Assembly (NCBI RefSeq): GCF_023893635.1 | Contig: NZ_JAMWYK010000002.1 | Span: 1-64,000 of the forward strand | Source of the DNA: Fructobacillus apis | GTDB taxonomy: Bacteria > Bacillota > Bacilli > Lactobacillales > Lactobacillaceae | Length of the DNA: 64,000 nt | Direction of reading: 5' to 3' | In this document: positions 47,701 to 56,900 of the stretch, one piece after another | Position numbering within the stretch: the stretch's first letter is position 1 | Layout: each line of letters starts with the position of its first letter | Made by a program: the position numbers and the translations under genes | The notes under the pieces: model-generated | What the model was told of the DNA's origin: nothing | Databases searched by the model: none | The model's input: only the letters and a program-made list of their open reading frames with translations

Positions 47701-50686
47701 TAGCATCTCGAGCTGTCTTCTTTGCACTGTCGATGTCGACACCAGCAATCTTCTTATAACCATCCGTAAATGATTGCGCGTTTCCTGAGTTTGCTGGCAC
47801 TTCTGGCGTGTTGGTCTTTGCGCCACCATTCTTAGCAGCCTTGTAACCTTCTTTATAAGAATCATACGATGCCTTATAGTTTTCATCGTTAACGTAGAGA
47901 TCCTTTTCCCGGTTATCATCAGTGTTCGTTTCAAGGTCTTTTTGGGCGTCCTCCTTGGCCTTTTTAACGTTAGCGTTATCAATTGTGTTGATGTCGAAGC
48001 TGTCACCCTTGAAGTCAAGTTTGTCGCCATCAGCGTTAATGGCTTGGGCCTTCGTCGTATCCTTGTCCTTAGTAACGTCCTTGACGATTACTGAAGTAGA
48101 AACAGAATAGTTTGCACGAACTCCAATGTTTTCGCTCTTATAGTTTTCTGGCAAATCCATTTCGAAGCGCAGCGCTTGACCCTTGTATCCTGCAGGAATC
48201 TTAACGGCTACCATGTACTTCGTGTCATCGTTAGGGTTGTTGCTCTTTACAGAACCGTCAACCGCAGTCATCTTGTTAATGTCAGTATCTGATCCAGTTG
48301 ATAATTGAATGTAAACTGTATCCCCTGCTTCAGGAGTGTAGTTCTGGACAGACAAGTATCCAGAAACCTTCTTCTTATCCTTATCGAGGTTAAGTGGTGA
48401 AGTGAACTTAGTCGTTGCTGAATCAGCAATCTTCAAATACTGGTTAACGTCTGATTTGTCGGTCTTCTTCTTGTTCTTATCGATCAAAGTCCACTTGCCG
48501 TTTTGCCAACGAATCGTGTAGGCGTACTCAGAAAAGTCGTGGCTTGGATCGTCCGTTGCGCGGACAGAAGAACCAGAAATTTGGTTAGAGGCTAGCTTAC
48601 TAGAGTTGTTAGTGTTGTCTTTCAAATCAAAGACAACACCTTCCTTACCAGGGTTAACGATAGCCATTTGACCGTTTAGCAGAACAACGTTTCCTGACCC
48701 ATCAGCGGAAAGGTTAACCGTTCCTTGGTCTAGGATGTTGATTTTACCACCATCGTTACGTAGGATTCCATTCGTAGCAGCCCGATTCCCAAGGTTTTTA
48801 ACGATGATGTTTAATCGTCCACCATTCTTAACATAGATCTTTGAACCACCAGCTGCATATACCAATGTATTGCTAGCTGCACTTGGGCCGTCAACCAAGA
48901 CGTTGATTTCACCACCATTGACCTCGACCGTTCCGCCAGACAGGTAAATACCGTTAGCTGTTTCATAGGAATGAGCAGTAGAAGCTTCCGGCACAATCGT
49001 CAAAGAAGCGTTGTTTTGAAGCTTTAACGTACCGCCGGCGTTAGCAACTCCCCAGCTCGAGCTTCCCATCACATCTTGCCCACCATTTCCACGAGGAACC
49101 AGCGTCACGACAGAACTATCTCCCATTAGGAAATTTCCACCGCTCTTCATCTTGATAACAGTGTTTCCGACACCATTTGACTCAGTTGTTCCAAAATAAG
49201 AAGTTCCCGGTTGAACCGTCAAGTTCGAAATTTCCAGGTTTTCCTGATTTCCATTCGATCCTTGAGTTGCGACGTTGTTTGAGAACGGCGTTGTGTATTT
49301 TCCAATACTAAACACGTTGATGTTTCCGGAGAAATCAACGTTCGTACCAGCTGATGAAAGCAACTGAGAACCTGTGTAATTGACATTTGAGTAGTATGCA
49401 TTACCACCTTGAAGACAGAACGGTCCATAGTAGTTCGTACCTGCCAACAACTGGAAGTTTTTAATCATCAAATTCTGGGAGCTACCAGACCCAATCGTAT
49501 AACTAACACCGTGGAGGTCCATCATGTGGTTCTGCCCATCAATTGTCAGCCGATCAAGTGATCCAGTAACACTTACACGAGGTGTTCCATTAGCCCTATT
49601 TCCAAAGTCAATGTCGTTAGTCAAGTTAATGGCTGTTCGATTCTTTTGAATCTGACCACCAGTTGGGATGGTGTGTCCGTCTCCTGTAAAGGCCGTGTTA
49701 AATTGGTCCGCATTGGCAACAAAGACCGTACCATCGTTAAAGCGCTTTACAACGTCGTTGTATCCAGCTAAATAAGCGGCTGTGTACTTATCATCGCTTA
49801 ACAACTGCAACGTTCCTGGGTTCTTCAAATCCTTGTCGTTGTTCCACTGCGCTGCCATGGCCGCTTGTGCACCCAAGTAGGCTTGTGAGTAGGCGTCGTT
49901 CTTGTCGTTGGAGATGTTAACAATTGCCTTATCAGCCGTGTTGTGACCGTTAAAACGACCAGATTCAGCATCAGCAATCCCTTGTTTGATGATGTAGGAA
50001 TTGAAGAAATCAGCATCTTCACTCTTCTTAGAAGAGTTGTTGAAATCTTGTGCGTTCAACGCATCCTTGTCCGTTCCGTGAACAGAAACGTTCTTGTCAT
50101 TGATGAACTTAGCCTTAAGCTTTGCTTCATAGTCATCAGCTTCTTGCTTGGACTGTGCGACGTTGTTCTTATCCGTTGCCTTAAATGACGTATAGTCTTC
50201 CGTTGACGTTCCGTAACCGTTGATCTTAGCGTTGTATTCCGCACTGAAATCTTTCAAGATGTTCCAGTACTTCAAGTAGTCATCTGAAGGGTTTGACTTC
50301 AGAGGACGTCCTGACAAGAAGTCATCGACCACTTCGTCAATCAATTTTTGCTTAGCTTCTTCGGGACTGACTTGGTTGTTATTACCGTTGTTTTGATCCC
50401 TATCGCCTGCTGGATTGCTGTTTTCTTCAAGTGCCCCACGCAATTCCAAACCTTCTGTTTCGGTCTGTGTATCTGTCGTTTGCGTTTGATCAGTGCTTTT
50501 CGTTTTGTCAGTATTTTGAGTTGAAACAACTTCAGTGTTGTTGTTTACTTCGTCGGCTGACACCGTCGTTGTCGTCAATGCCGCAGCCCCTACAAAGGCG
50601 AACAAAGCGGTCGAAGCAACGACCCATTGCTTCTTCACTTTCTTAAGTTTCTTGCGTTCGCCGACTTTTTGATGATCTTGATACAT
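44789..50686 (-). CDS. Giant repeat-rich surface protein 1 (beta-helix-like head, DUF1542-like stalk)
   Basis: A 1965-residue secreted protein. The N-terminus MYQDHQKVGERKKLKKVKKQ, followed by WVVASTALFAFVGAAALT, is a variant KxYKxGKxW-type signal peptide, with likely cleavage after VSA. A low-complexity segment and an alpha-rich region follow to about residue 310. A Gly/Asn-rich beta-solenoid-like domain (about 310-680) contains LTIDGQNHMMDLHG and LEISNL-type rungs, like the pectate-lyase-type domains of lactobacillar adhesins. A domain with YTIRWQNGKWTLIDK and a beta-sandwich-like region follow. About ten repeats of 80-87 residues (A-A-K-A-A-I-D-x-A-L-K... DPTLT...) resembling DUF1542 run to about residue 1890. 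A Pro/Ala/Val tail and a C-terminal hydrophobic segment plus KAKKDAK end the chain, but without LPxTG. ATG 50686 has AAGGAA upstream. Confidence 0.88.
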   Translation of the reverse strand: MYQDHQKVGERKKLKKVKKQWVVASTALFAFVGAAALTTTTVSADEVNNNTEVVSTQNTDKTKSTDQTQTTDTQTETEGLELRGALEENSNPAGDRDQNNGNNNQVSPEEAKQKLIDEVVDDFLSGRPLKSNPSDDYLKYWNILKDFSAEYNAKINGYGTSTEDYTSFKATDKNNVAQSKQEADDYEAKLKAKFINDKNVSVHGTDKDALNAQDFNNSSKKSEDADFFNSYIIKQGIADAESGRFNGHNTADKAIVNISNDKNDAYSQAYLGAQAAMAAQWNNDKDLKNPGTLQLLSDDKYTAAYLAGYNDVVKRFNDGTVFVANADQFNTAFTGDGHTIPTGGQIQKNRTAINLTNDIDFGNRANGTPRVSVTGSLDRLTIDGQNHMMDLHGVSYTIGSGSSQNLMIKNFQLLAGTNYYGPFCLQGGNAYYSNVNYTGSQLLSSAGTNVDFSGNINVFSIGKYTTPFSNNVATQGSNGNQENLEISNLTVQPGTSYFGTTESNGVGNTVIKMKSGGNFLMGDSSVVTLVPRGNGGQDVMGSSSWGVANAGGTLKLQNNASLTIVPEASTAHSYETANGIYLSGGTVEVNGGEINVLVDGPSAASNTLVYAAGGSKIYVKNGGRLNIIVKNLGNRAATNGILRNDGGKINILDQGTVNLSADGSGNVVLLNGQMAIVNPGKEGVVFDLKDNTNNSSKLASNQISGSSVRATDDPSHDFSEYAYTIRWQNGKWTLIDKNKKKTDKSDVNQYLKIADSATTKFTSPLNLDKDKKKVSGYLSVQNYTPEAGDTVYIQLSTGSDTDINKMTAVDGSVKSNNPNDDTKYMVAVKIPAGYKGQALRFEMDLPENYKSENIGVRANYSVSTSVIVKDVTKDKDTTKAQAINADGDKLDFKGDSFDINTIDNANVKKAKEDAQKDLETNTDDNREKDLYVNDENYKASYDSYKEGYKAAKNGGAKTNTPEVPANSGNAQSFTDGYKKIAGVDIDSAKKTARDAIDKALKETEDAINNDNALPQADKDAQKKAAQQKADKAKENINKVDTVDDINKAQKKGEEDVKASHVPYSLDLDGQKNAAKDAVKKALDATNKLIDDDPTLTPDQKNDQKKAAKDAADDANKAIDDANKAIDDAKDSDAVTAAQKDSVPKIFDAHKADKNGIPAHQSAAKAALKEALKNTKAAIDADPTLTDDAKKQQKEDAEKAETAAEKNVDSKDNVTDILKAQTDGVKDIDSKHVVNTTPVPAQKSAAKAAIDEALKNTEAAIDNDPTLTPDQKDEQKKNARAAAKNAKDEIDKISDTDPDAAQKIVNKQNDGAKDIHDQHKSADLGAQKSSAKAAAKKALEDTNAAIDADPTLTPDEKDDQKKNAAAKEDEVEKKIDAADTADDVLDAQNKGVPDIYKEHQEHNPNLPGQKTAAKAAVQQALDDTKNAINNDGSLSDDAKAEQISKAEAAAENAFDAIDEAEDAKSVIDNQQRGVDNVKKAHTMGASIDDQKDAAKKALDEAFDKTKAAIEADPSLTDAEKQDQIRKAGEERDKAKEKIGNVNAADSNAADQIRDAQQSGVNDVLNQHQQAKTDVQGQKNAAKAAIDDARKQTKAAIDADSNLTQSEKDAQTGEADREANDAIQAIDQVGDGEENAAETIKNKQKAAVPAVYGKHVTSDLDAQKQAARAAVEDARAKANAAIDADPTLDTTAKTSQKNAVDDEAKKAIDNIDHHSESADELANHQKEDIPAIHVKHEVNKDDVPAQKLAAHAAVKDALDKTKAAIDGDPTLTTEEKNKQKQDAADAAKQADDDIEKATNAQGIEDAEKKDLPEIFGAHQHAKDPLPAQRVAGNGSIDEALDKMKAEIDADSTLDDDEKAEQKHDAEEAARRAKDNIEAATDADGIIMAQKIGVAAISHVHRAHVEKPKPAQPVAPVAPAAPVAPQEEVKHAQPETAKEAASQALSSIWMLAVAATGFVLSKAKKDAK
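45050..47760 (-). repeat. DUF1542-like stalk repeats of surface protein 1
   Basis: About ten diverged coding repeats spaced roughly 240-262 bp apart, each with a D-P-T-L-T/S core (plus-strand recurrences of the GTTGGGTC-like codons near 45386, 45630, 46150, 46640, 46890, 47145 and 47410). A short internal duplication of an I-D-D-A-N-K-A unit lies near 47310-47350. Confidence 0.75.
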
Positions 50687-50744
50687 CTGTTTATTCCTTC
50701 TTTCGTTAAATAAAGGAAACAGCCCACTTTGGACATAGGTTGTA

Positions 50745-50774
50745 ACCATACCTATCCAACATAACAAAGTTCAA
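50745..50774 (-). promoter_or_regulatory. Putative promoter of surface protein 1
   Basis: Minus-strand TTGAAC (50769-50774), an 18-bp spacer, and TATGGT (50745-50750). The 285-bp gap 50687-50972 otherwise holds only this promoter and the terminator of surface protein 2. Confidence 0.4.
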
Positions 50775-50859
50775 TGAATACGCCGTTACATCAGTCTTTC
50801 AGACCAAAACAAAAATGTTTCAGTACATTACAAACTCTTAGAATCATTAAAAAACGCGC

Positions 50860-50893
50860 AAAAAAACACCCCTACAAAATCCGTAGGGGTGTT
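50860..50893 (-). terminator. Terminator of surface protein 2
   Basis: A perfect 11-bp stem (50865-50875 with 50883-50893) preceded by an A run on the plus strand, i.e. a U tract for the minus-strand transcript. Confidence 0.8.
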
Positions 50894-50972
50894 CCTTTTT
50901 CGCTATTTAACAAAGCGAAGTTTCGTTACGTCTTCTCCAACAGCTTGGGGTCAACGTCTCGAATTAAAACGA

Positions 50973-53900
50973 TTACTTTTCATCGTTTTTCTTGTTACGT
51001 CCAAACAACATAAGTCCAGCGGCAGAAAGTGCCAACAATGCAGCAGCCCATGGGCTTTGTACATCTTCTTTTCCAGTTGCAGGAAGTTCAATGTTCTTGC
51101 GCTTTCCATCAACAGCAGTTGCCGTTTCAGTTACCGCAACACCATTGTGTAACTTGTGTGCGTCTTCAATTGACTTGATACCGCTTGCGATTGCCAACTT
51201 CAAATCATCAGCGTTCTTCGCAGCATCAACCATCTTGATTGCTTGTTCAGCAGCCAATTCAGCGGCGGCTTTTTGATCTGCCTTTTCAGCATCTGTCAAA
51301 GTCGTGTCCGCATCAATTTCAGCCTTCACACGGTTCAAAGCATCTTGGATAGCTTCATGAGCAGCCTTCTTGTCTCCAGACAAGTCAGCTGGTTGATGAG
51401 CATCTTCGATGGCCTTGACACCTTCAGTTTGCGCCTTGTCCAAGTCATCTTGGTTCTTAGCAGCAGTGATGTCGGCGTTTGCCTTTTCAGCAGCCTTTTC
51501 AGCATCTGCTGTCTGGGCTTCCTTCTGCTTTGGCGTCAACGATTCGTCAGCAGCAATTGCCTTCTTCGTATCAGCCAACGCCTTCTTAACAGCGTCATAA
51601 GCACCTTGCTTATCAGTGGTCAAGTCAACAGCCTTGTGCGTGTTTTCGGCAGTCTTTACACCTTCAGATTCAGACTTCTTCAAGTCGTCTTGGTTCTTCG
51701 AGTTATCGATATCAGCGTTTGCCTTATCGGCTGCCTTTTCAGCGGCTGCAGTTTGATCTGCCTTCTGCTTTGGCGTCAATGATTCATCAGCTTCGATAGC
51801 CTTCTTGGCCTTATCCAAGGCCTTCTTAACATCATCGTGAGCGGCTTGCTTGTCGCCAGACAAGTCAATTGACTGGTGAGTATCAGAAGTTGCCTTCGCA
51901 CCTTCGCTTTGGGCCTTGTTCAAGTCATCTTGGTTCTTTGAATCGTCGATGTCCTTGTTAGCCTTGTCAGCTGCCTTATCAGCAGCTTCCTTTTCGGCCT
52001 TCTTTTGGTCTGGCGTCAAAGATTCGTCGTTATCGATGTCCGTCTTCGCCTTATCCAAAGCATCCTTCACAGCATCGTGAGCAGCCTTCTTGTCCCCAGA
52101 CAAGTCAACTGATTGGTGCGTGTCGGCAGTTGCCTTCGTACCTTCACTTTGTGCCTTGTTCAAGTCGTCTTGGTTCTTTGAATCGTCGATGTCCTTGTTA
52201 GCCTTGTCAGCTGCCTTATCAGCGGCTTCCTTTTCGGCCTTCTTTTGGTCAGGTGTCAATGATTCATCATCTTCGATCGCCTTTTTAGCTTCATCAAGAG
52301 CCTTCTTCACGTCATCGTGTGCTGACTGCTTGTCACCACTCAAGTCGACTGACTTGTGCGTGTCGGCAGTTGCCTTCGTTCCTTCACTTTGAGCCTTGTT
52401 CAGGTCATCTTGGTTCTTGGAATTGTCGATATCCGTGTTGGCCTTTGCTGCTGCCTTTTCAGCTTCAGCAGTTTCAGCCTTCTTTTGATCAGGTGTCAAT
52501 GATTCATCATCTTCGATCGCCTTCTTAGCTTCATCAAGGGCCTTCTTCACATCATCGTGAGCCGATTGCTTGTCACCAGACAAGTCAACTGACTGATGTT
52601 GCTTCTTGATATCTGTAACACCAGCCGTCTTAACCGTTGACAAGTCGTCTTGGTTCTTAGCGTTATCAACAGCCTTGATAGCGTTGTCGTATTCGGTTTG
52701 GGCGTTTTCCTTCTGCTTGTCACGCTGAGTTGGCGTCAAGGTTTCATCGTTTACGATGGCCTTGTTGGTTTCATCCAAAGCGTCCTTGAGGGCTTGCTTT
52801 GCAGCTGCCTTATCGCCAGTCAAATCAATTGACTTGTGCTCGGCTTCAATGTTCTTTGCACCGTTTGACTGAGCGGCATCCAACTGATCGTGGTTTTTAG
52901 CTGCTTCAATTGCATCATCATCATTCGTTGCAGCCTTTTCAGCAGCAGCGGTCTCATCGGACTTTTGAGTTGGCGTCAATGATTCATCGGCTTCAATTGC
53001 CTTCTTCGTTTCTTCCAATACCTTGGCAATGACTCCGTGAGCCGTCTTCTTCTTACCACTCAAGTCAACAGTCTTGTGTGTGTTTTCAACGTCCTTGACT
53101 CCATCGGTTTGAGCAGTGTTCAACTCATCGTGGTTCTTGGCATCCTTGATAGCCTTGTTAGCCTTTGTTGCTTCACCTTCGGCTTCACTAATCTGACCTG
53201 ACTTTTCAGTTGGCGTCAATGAATCATCATTTTCAATTGCCTTCTTCGTTTCATCCAAAGCCTTTTGGATAGCCACGTAAGCCTTGTCCTTATCATCGTC
53301 CAAGTTGACGGACTTGTGCGTGTTATTCACGTCCTTCACACCGGCAGTCTGAGCCTTGTCCAAGTCATCTTGGTTCTTGGAATTGTCGATAGCGGCGTTT
53401 GCCTTATCAGCTGCGTCCTTAGCGGCATCCACTTCCGCCTTCTTTTCAGTTGGCGTCAATGATTCATCACCATTAATGAGGTTTGTCGTGTCTTCCAACG
53501 CCTTGTCAATTACGCCATGAGCGGTATTCTTCTTACCAGTCATATCGATGGTCTTGTGGGCGTTTTCGACATTCTTGATTCCCTCACCTTGTGCCTTGTT
53601 AAAGTCATCTTGGTTCTTGGTGTTATCAATGTTTGTGTTTGCTGTTTCAGCAGCCTTTTCAGCGGCGGCCTTTTGATCCTTCTTTTGGTCTGGCGTCAAC
53701 GATTCATCAGCATCGATAGCCTTCTTCGTTTCATCCAAAGCCTTTTGAACGGCTTCATGGGCGGTATTCTTCTTACCACTCAAATCAACTGACTGGTGAT
53801 CGGCGTGGATAGCTGAGACTCCATTGTTTGTTGCCTTGTTCAAGTCATCCTTGTTCGTAGCGTTATCAATGTTGGCATCTGCAGCCTGTGCATCCGTATC

Positions 53901-56900
53901 AACCTTGGCGTCTTGTTCAGACTTCTGCGTTGGCGTCAACGTTTCGTCAGCGTCAATCTTTGCCTTCGTTTCAGTCTTAGCCTTTTCGATGGCTGCCTTA
54001 GCGGTTGCCTGATCTCCGGCCAAGTCACCCTTAACGTGTGACTTTTCAACATCCGCAACACCATCAGTTTGAGCCTTGTTCAAGTCATCCTTGTTCGTGG
54101 TGTTATCGATAGCCTTTTCGGCATCTTCAGCTGCCTTGTTAGCTGCTGCGTCTTGCTTCTGCTTGTCATCCGTTGACAACGTTGGGTCAGCATCAATCTT
54201 TGCCTTCGTTTCAGTCTTAGCCTTTTCGATGGCGGCCTTCGCAGCGGCCTGATCGCCAGCTAAGTCACCCTTAACGTGGGACTTTTCAACGCCCGCAACA
54301 CCATCAGTTTGGGCCTTGTTCAAGTCATCCTTGTTCGTGATGTTATCGATAGCCTTTTCAGCATCTTCAGCGGCCTGATCGGCTGCTGCGTTTTGCTTGT
54401 TTCGAGCATCTTCATCCAATGATGGATCGTTCTTGATGCCATCCTTGGTTTCAGTCTTAGCCTTTTCGATGGCGGCCTTTGCAGCGGCCTGATCGCCAGC
54501 TAAGTCACCCTTAACGTGGGACTTTTCAACATCTGCTACACCATCAGCTTGGGCTTTGTTCAAGCCATCCTTGTTCGTGGTGTTATCGATAGCCTTTTCA
54601 GCATCTTCAGCGGCCTTATCGGCTGCTGCGTTTTGCTTGTTTCGAGCATCTTCATCCAATGATGAATCGTTCTTGATGCCATCCTTGGTTTCAGTCTTAG
54701 CCTTTTCGATGGCGGCCTTTGCAGCGGCCTGATCGCCAGCTAAGTCACCCTTAACGTGGGCATTGTCAACGTCAGCAACTCCGCTCTTCTGAGCTTTGTC
54801 CAAGTCCGTCTTGTTCGTAGCGTCATCGACTGCCTTTTCAGCATCCGTAGCTGCCTTGTCAGCGGCTGCATTTTGCTTGTCACGAGCATCTTGATCCAAG
54901 GTTGGGTCATTGTTGATGTCGTTCTTTGTTTGTTCCTTAGCCTTTTCAATGGCTGCCTTAGCGGCAGTCTTTCCACCAGCCAAGTCACCAGGTTGGTGAG
55001 CATTTTGCACATCAGTCACACCATCAGTCTGAGCCTTGTTCAAGTCATCCTTGTTCGTGGTGTTATCGATAGCCTTTTCAGCATCTTCAGCGGCCTTATC
55101 GGCTGCTGCGTTTTGCTTGTTTCGAGCATCTTCATCCAATGATGGATCGTTCTTGATGGCATCCTTGTTCGTGATGTTATCGATAGCCTTTTCAGCATCT
55201 TCAGCGGCCTTATCGGCTGCTGCGTTTTGCTTGTTTCGAGCATCTTCATCCAATGATGGATCGTTCTTGATGCCATCCTTGTTCGTGGTGTTATCGATAG
55301 CCTTTTCAGCATCTTCAGCGGCCTTATCGGCTGCTGCGTTTTGCTTGTTTCGAGCATCTTCATCCAATGATGGATCGTTCTTGATGGCATCCTTGTTCGT
55401 GATGTTATCGATAGCCTTTTCAGCATCTTCAGCGGCCTTATCGGCTGCTGCGTTTTGCTTGTTTCGAGCATCTTCATCCAATGATGGATCGTTCTTGATG
55501 CCATCCTTGGTTTCAGTCTTAGCCTTTTCGATGGCGGCCTTCGCAGCGGCCTGATCGCCAGCTAAGTCACCCTTAACGTGGGACTTTTCAACGCCCGCAA
55601 CACCATCAGTTTGGGCCTTGTTCAAGCCATCCTTGGTTTCAGTCTTAGCCTTTTCGATGGCGGCCTTTGCAGCGGCCTGATCGCCAGCTAAGTTTCCTGG
55701 CTTGTGTTCAGCTTCAATTGCTTGCACACCAGCTGTTTGAGCAGCGTCAAAAGCAGCCTTGTCAGCCGCATTGTCCAAGTTATCATTGGCAGTCTTAGCA
55801 TCTGCTTCAGCGTTTGCAACCTGAGTCTTCTTGTCATCACCTGACAATGAGTTATCTGCTTCAATGGCTGCCTTCGTGTCAGCCAACGCCTTGTCAATTG
55901 CAGCATGTGACTTGTACTCCGCCTTGATGTTGTCAACACCAGCAGAAAGAGCCTTCTTAATATCGTCCAACGTTTGGGCGTTATCAATAGCAACGTCAGC
56001 ACGGTTAGCCTGATCACCAGCCTTAGCCGTTTGTTGAGGCTTTTGCTTGTCATCAGACAATGAAGAGTCACCAGCAATATTAGCATCAGTCTGCTTCAAC
56101 GCTTCCTTGATGGCATCGTGAGCTTCTTTCTTCGCCTTCTTAATAGCTTCCGCTACGAACTTGTTATAACCATCGTCATAACCATTCGCGTAGGCATCAG
56201 CGTTTCCAGTTCCAGCAGGAACTTCTGGATCAGGTGTTTGTCCCCCATCCTTTTCAGCATCGTGGTAACCAGCCTTGTATGAATCGTAAGCATCGTGATA
56301 ACTAGGGTTGTTATCATAAAGATCTTGGTTCTTATTGACATCAGCACCCTGATCGATATCGTTTGATGCATCCTTCTTGGCCTTTTCAACCATGCTGGTA
56401 TCAATGGTATCGATTTGGTAAGAATCACCCTTCAGGTCAATCTTTTTTGACGTATCAGGATCAGCCTTAATCGCTTGAATGTTCGTCGTATCGACGTTGT
56501 TCTTCACGTCCTTTGTGATGTTCGTACTTGAAACTGAGTAGACAGCACGAATACCAACGTTTTCGTTCTTGTACTTAGCAGGCAACACTAGGTCGTAACG
56601 CAATGCTTGACCATGGTAGTTAGCCGGAATATCAACAACGGCGTAGTACTTGCTGTCATCGACGGAACTATCGCTAGAAATCGTTCCATCAGCTAAGGTC
56701 ATTCCGTCAAAATTAGTACCGCTTCCGGTAGCCAACTGCAAGTAAACCTTGTCACCAGTTCCAGGCTTGTAGTTCTTAACAACCAGTGAACCAGTGGCGT
56801 GCTTTTGTCCCTGAGCATCAGTCGTAATGCTAATTGGTGAAGTAAACTTCGTGGCAGCAGCAGCGGCGATTTCCATGAAGTTCTGAACGCTATCGTTGTT

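Noticed and set aside
55030-55510. Regular repeats suggestive of a CRISPR array
   Set aside because: The units are 114 bp, contiguous without variable spacers, and all in one coding frame of the adhesin stalk.
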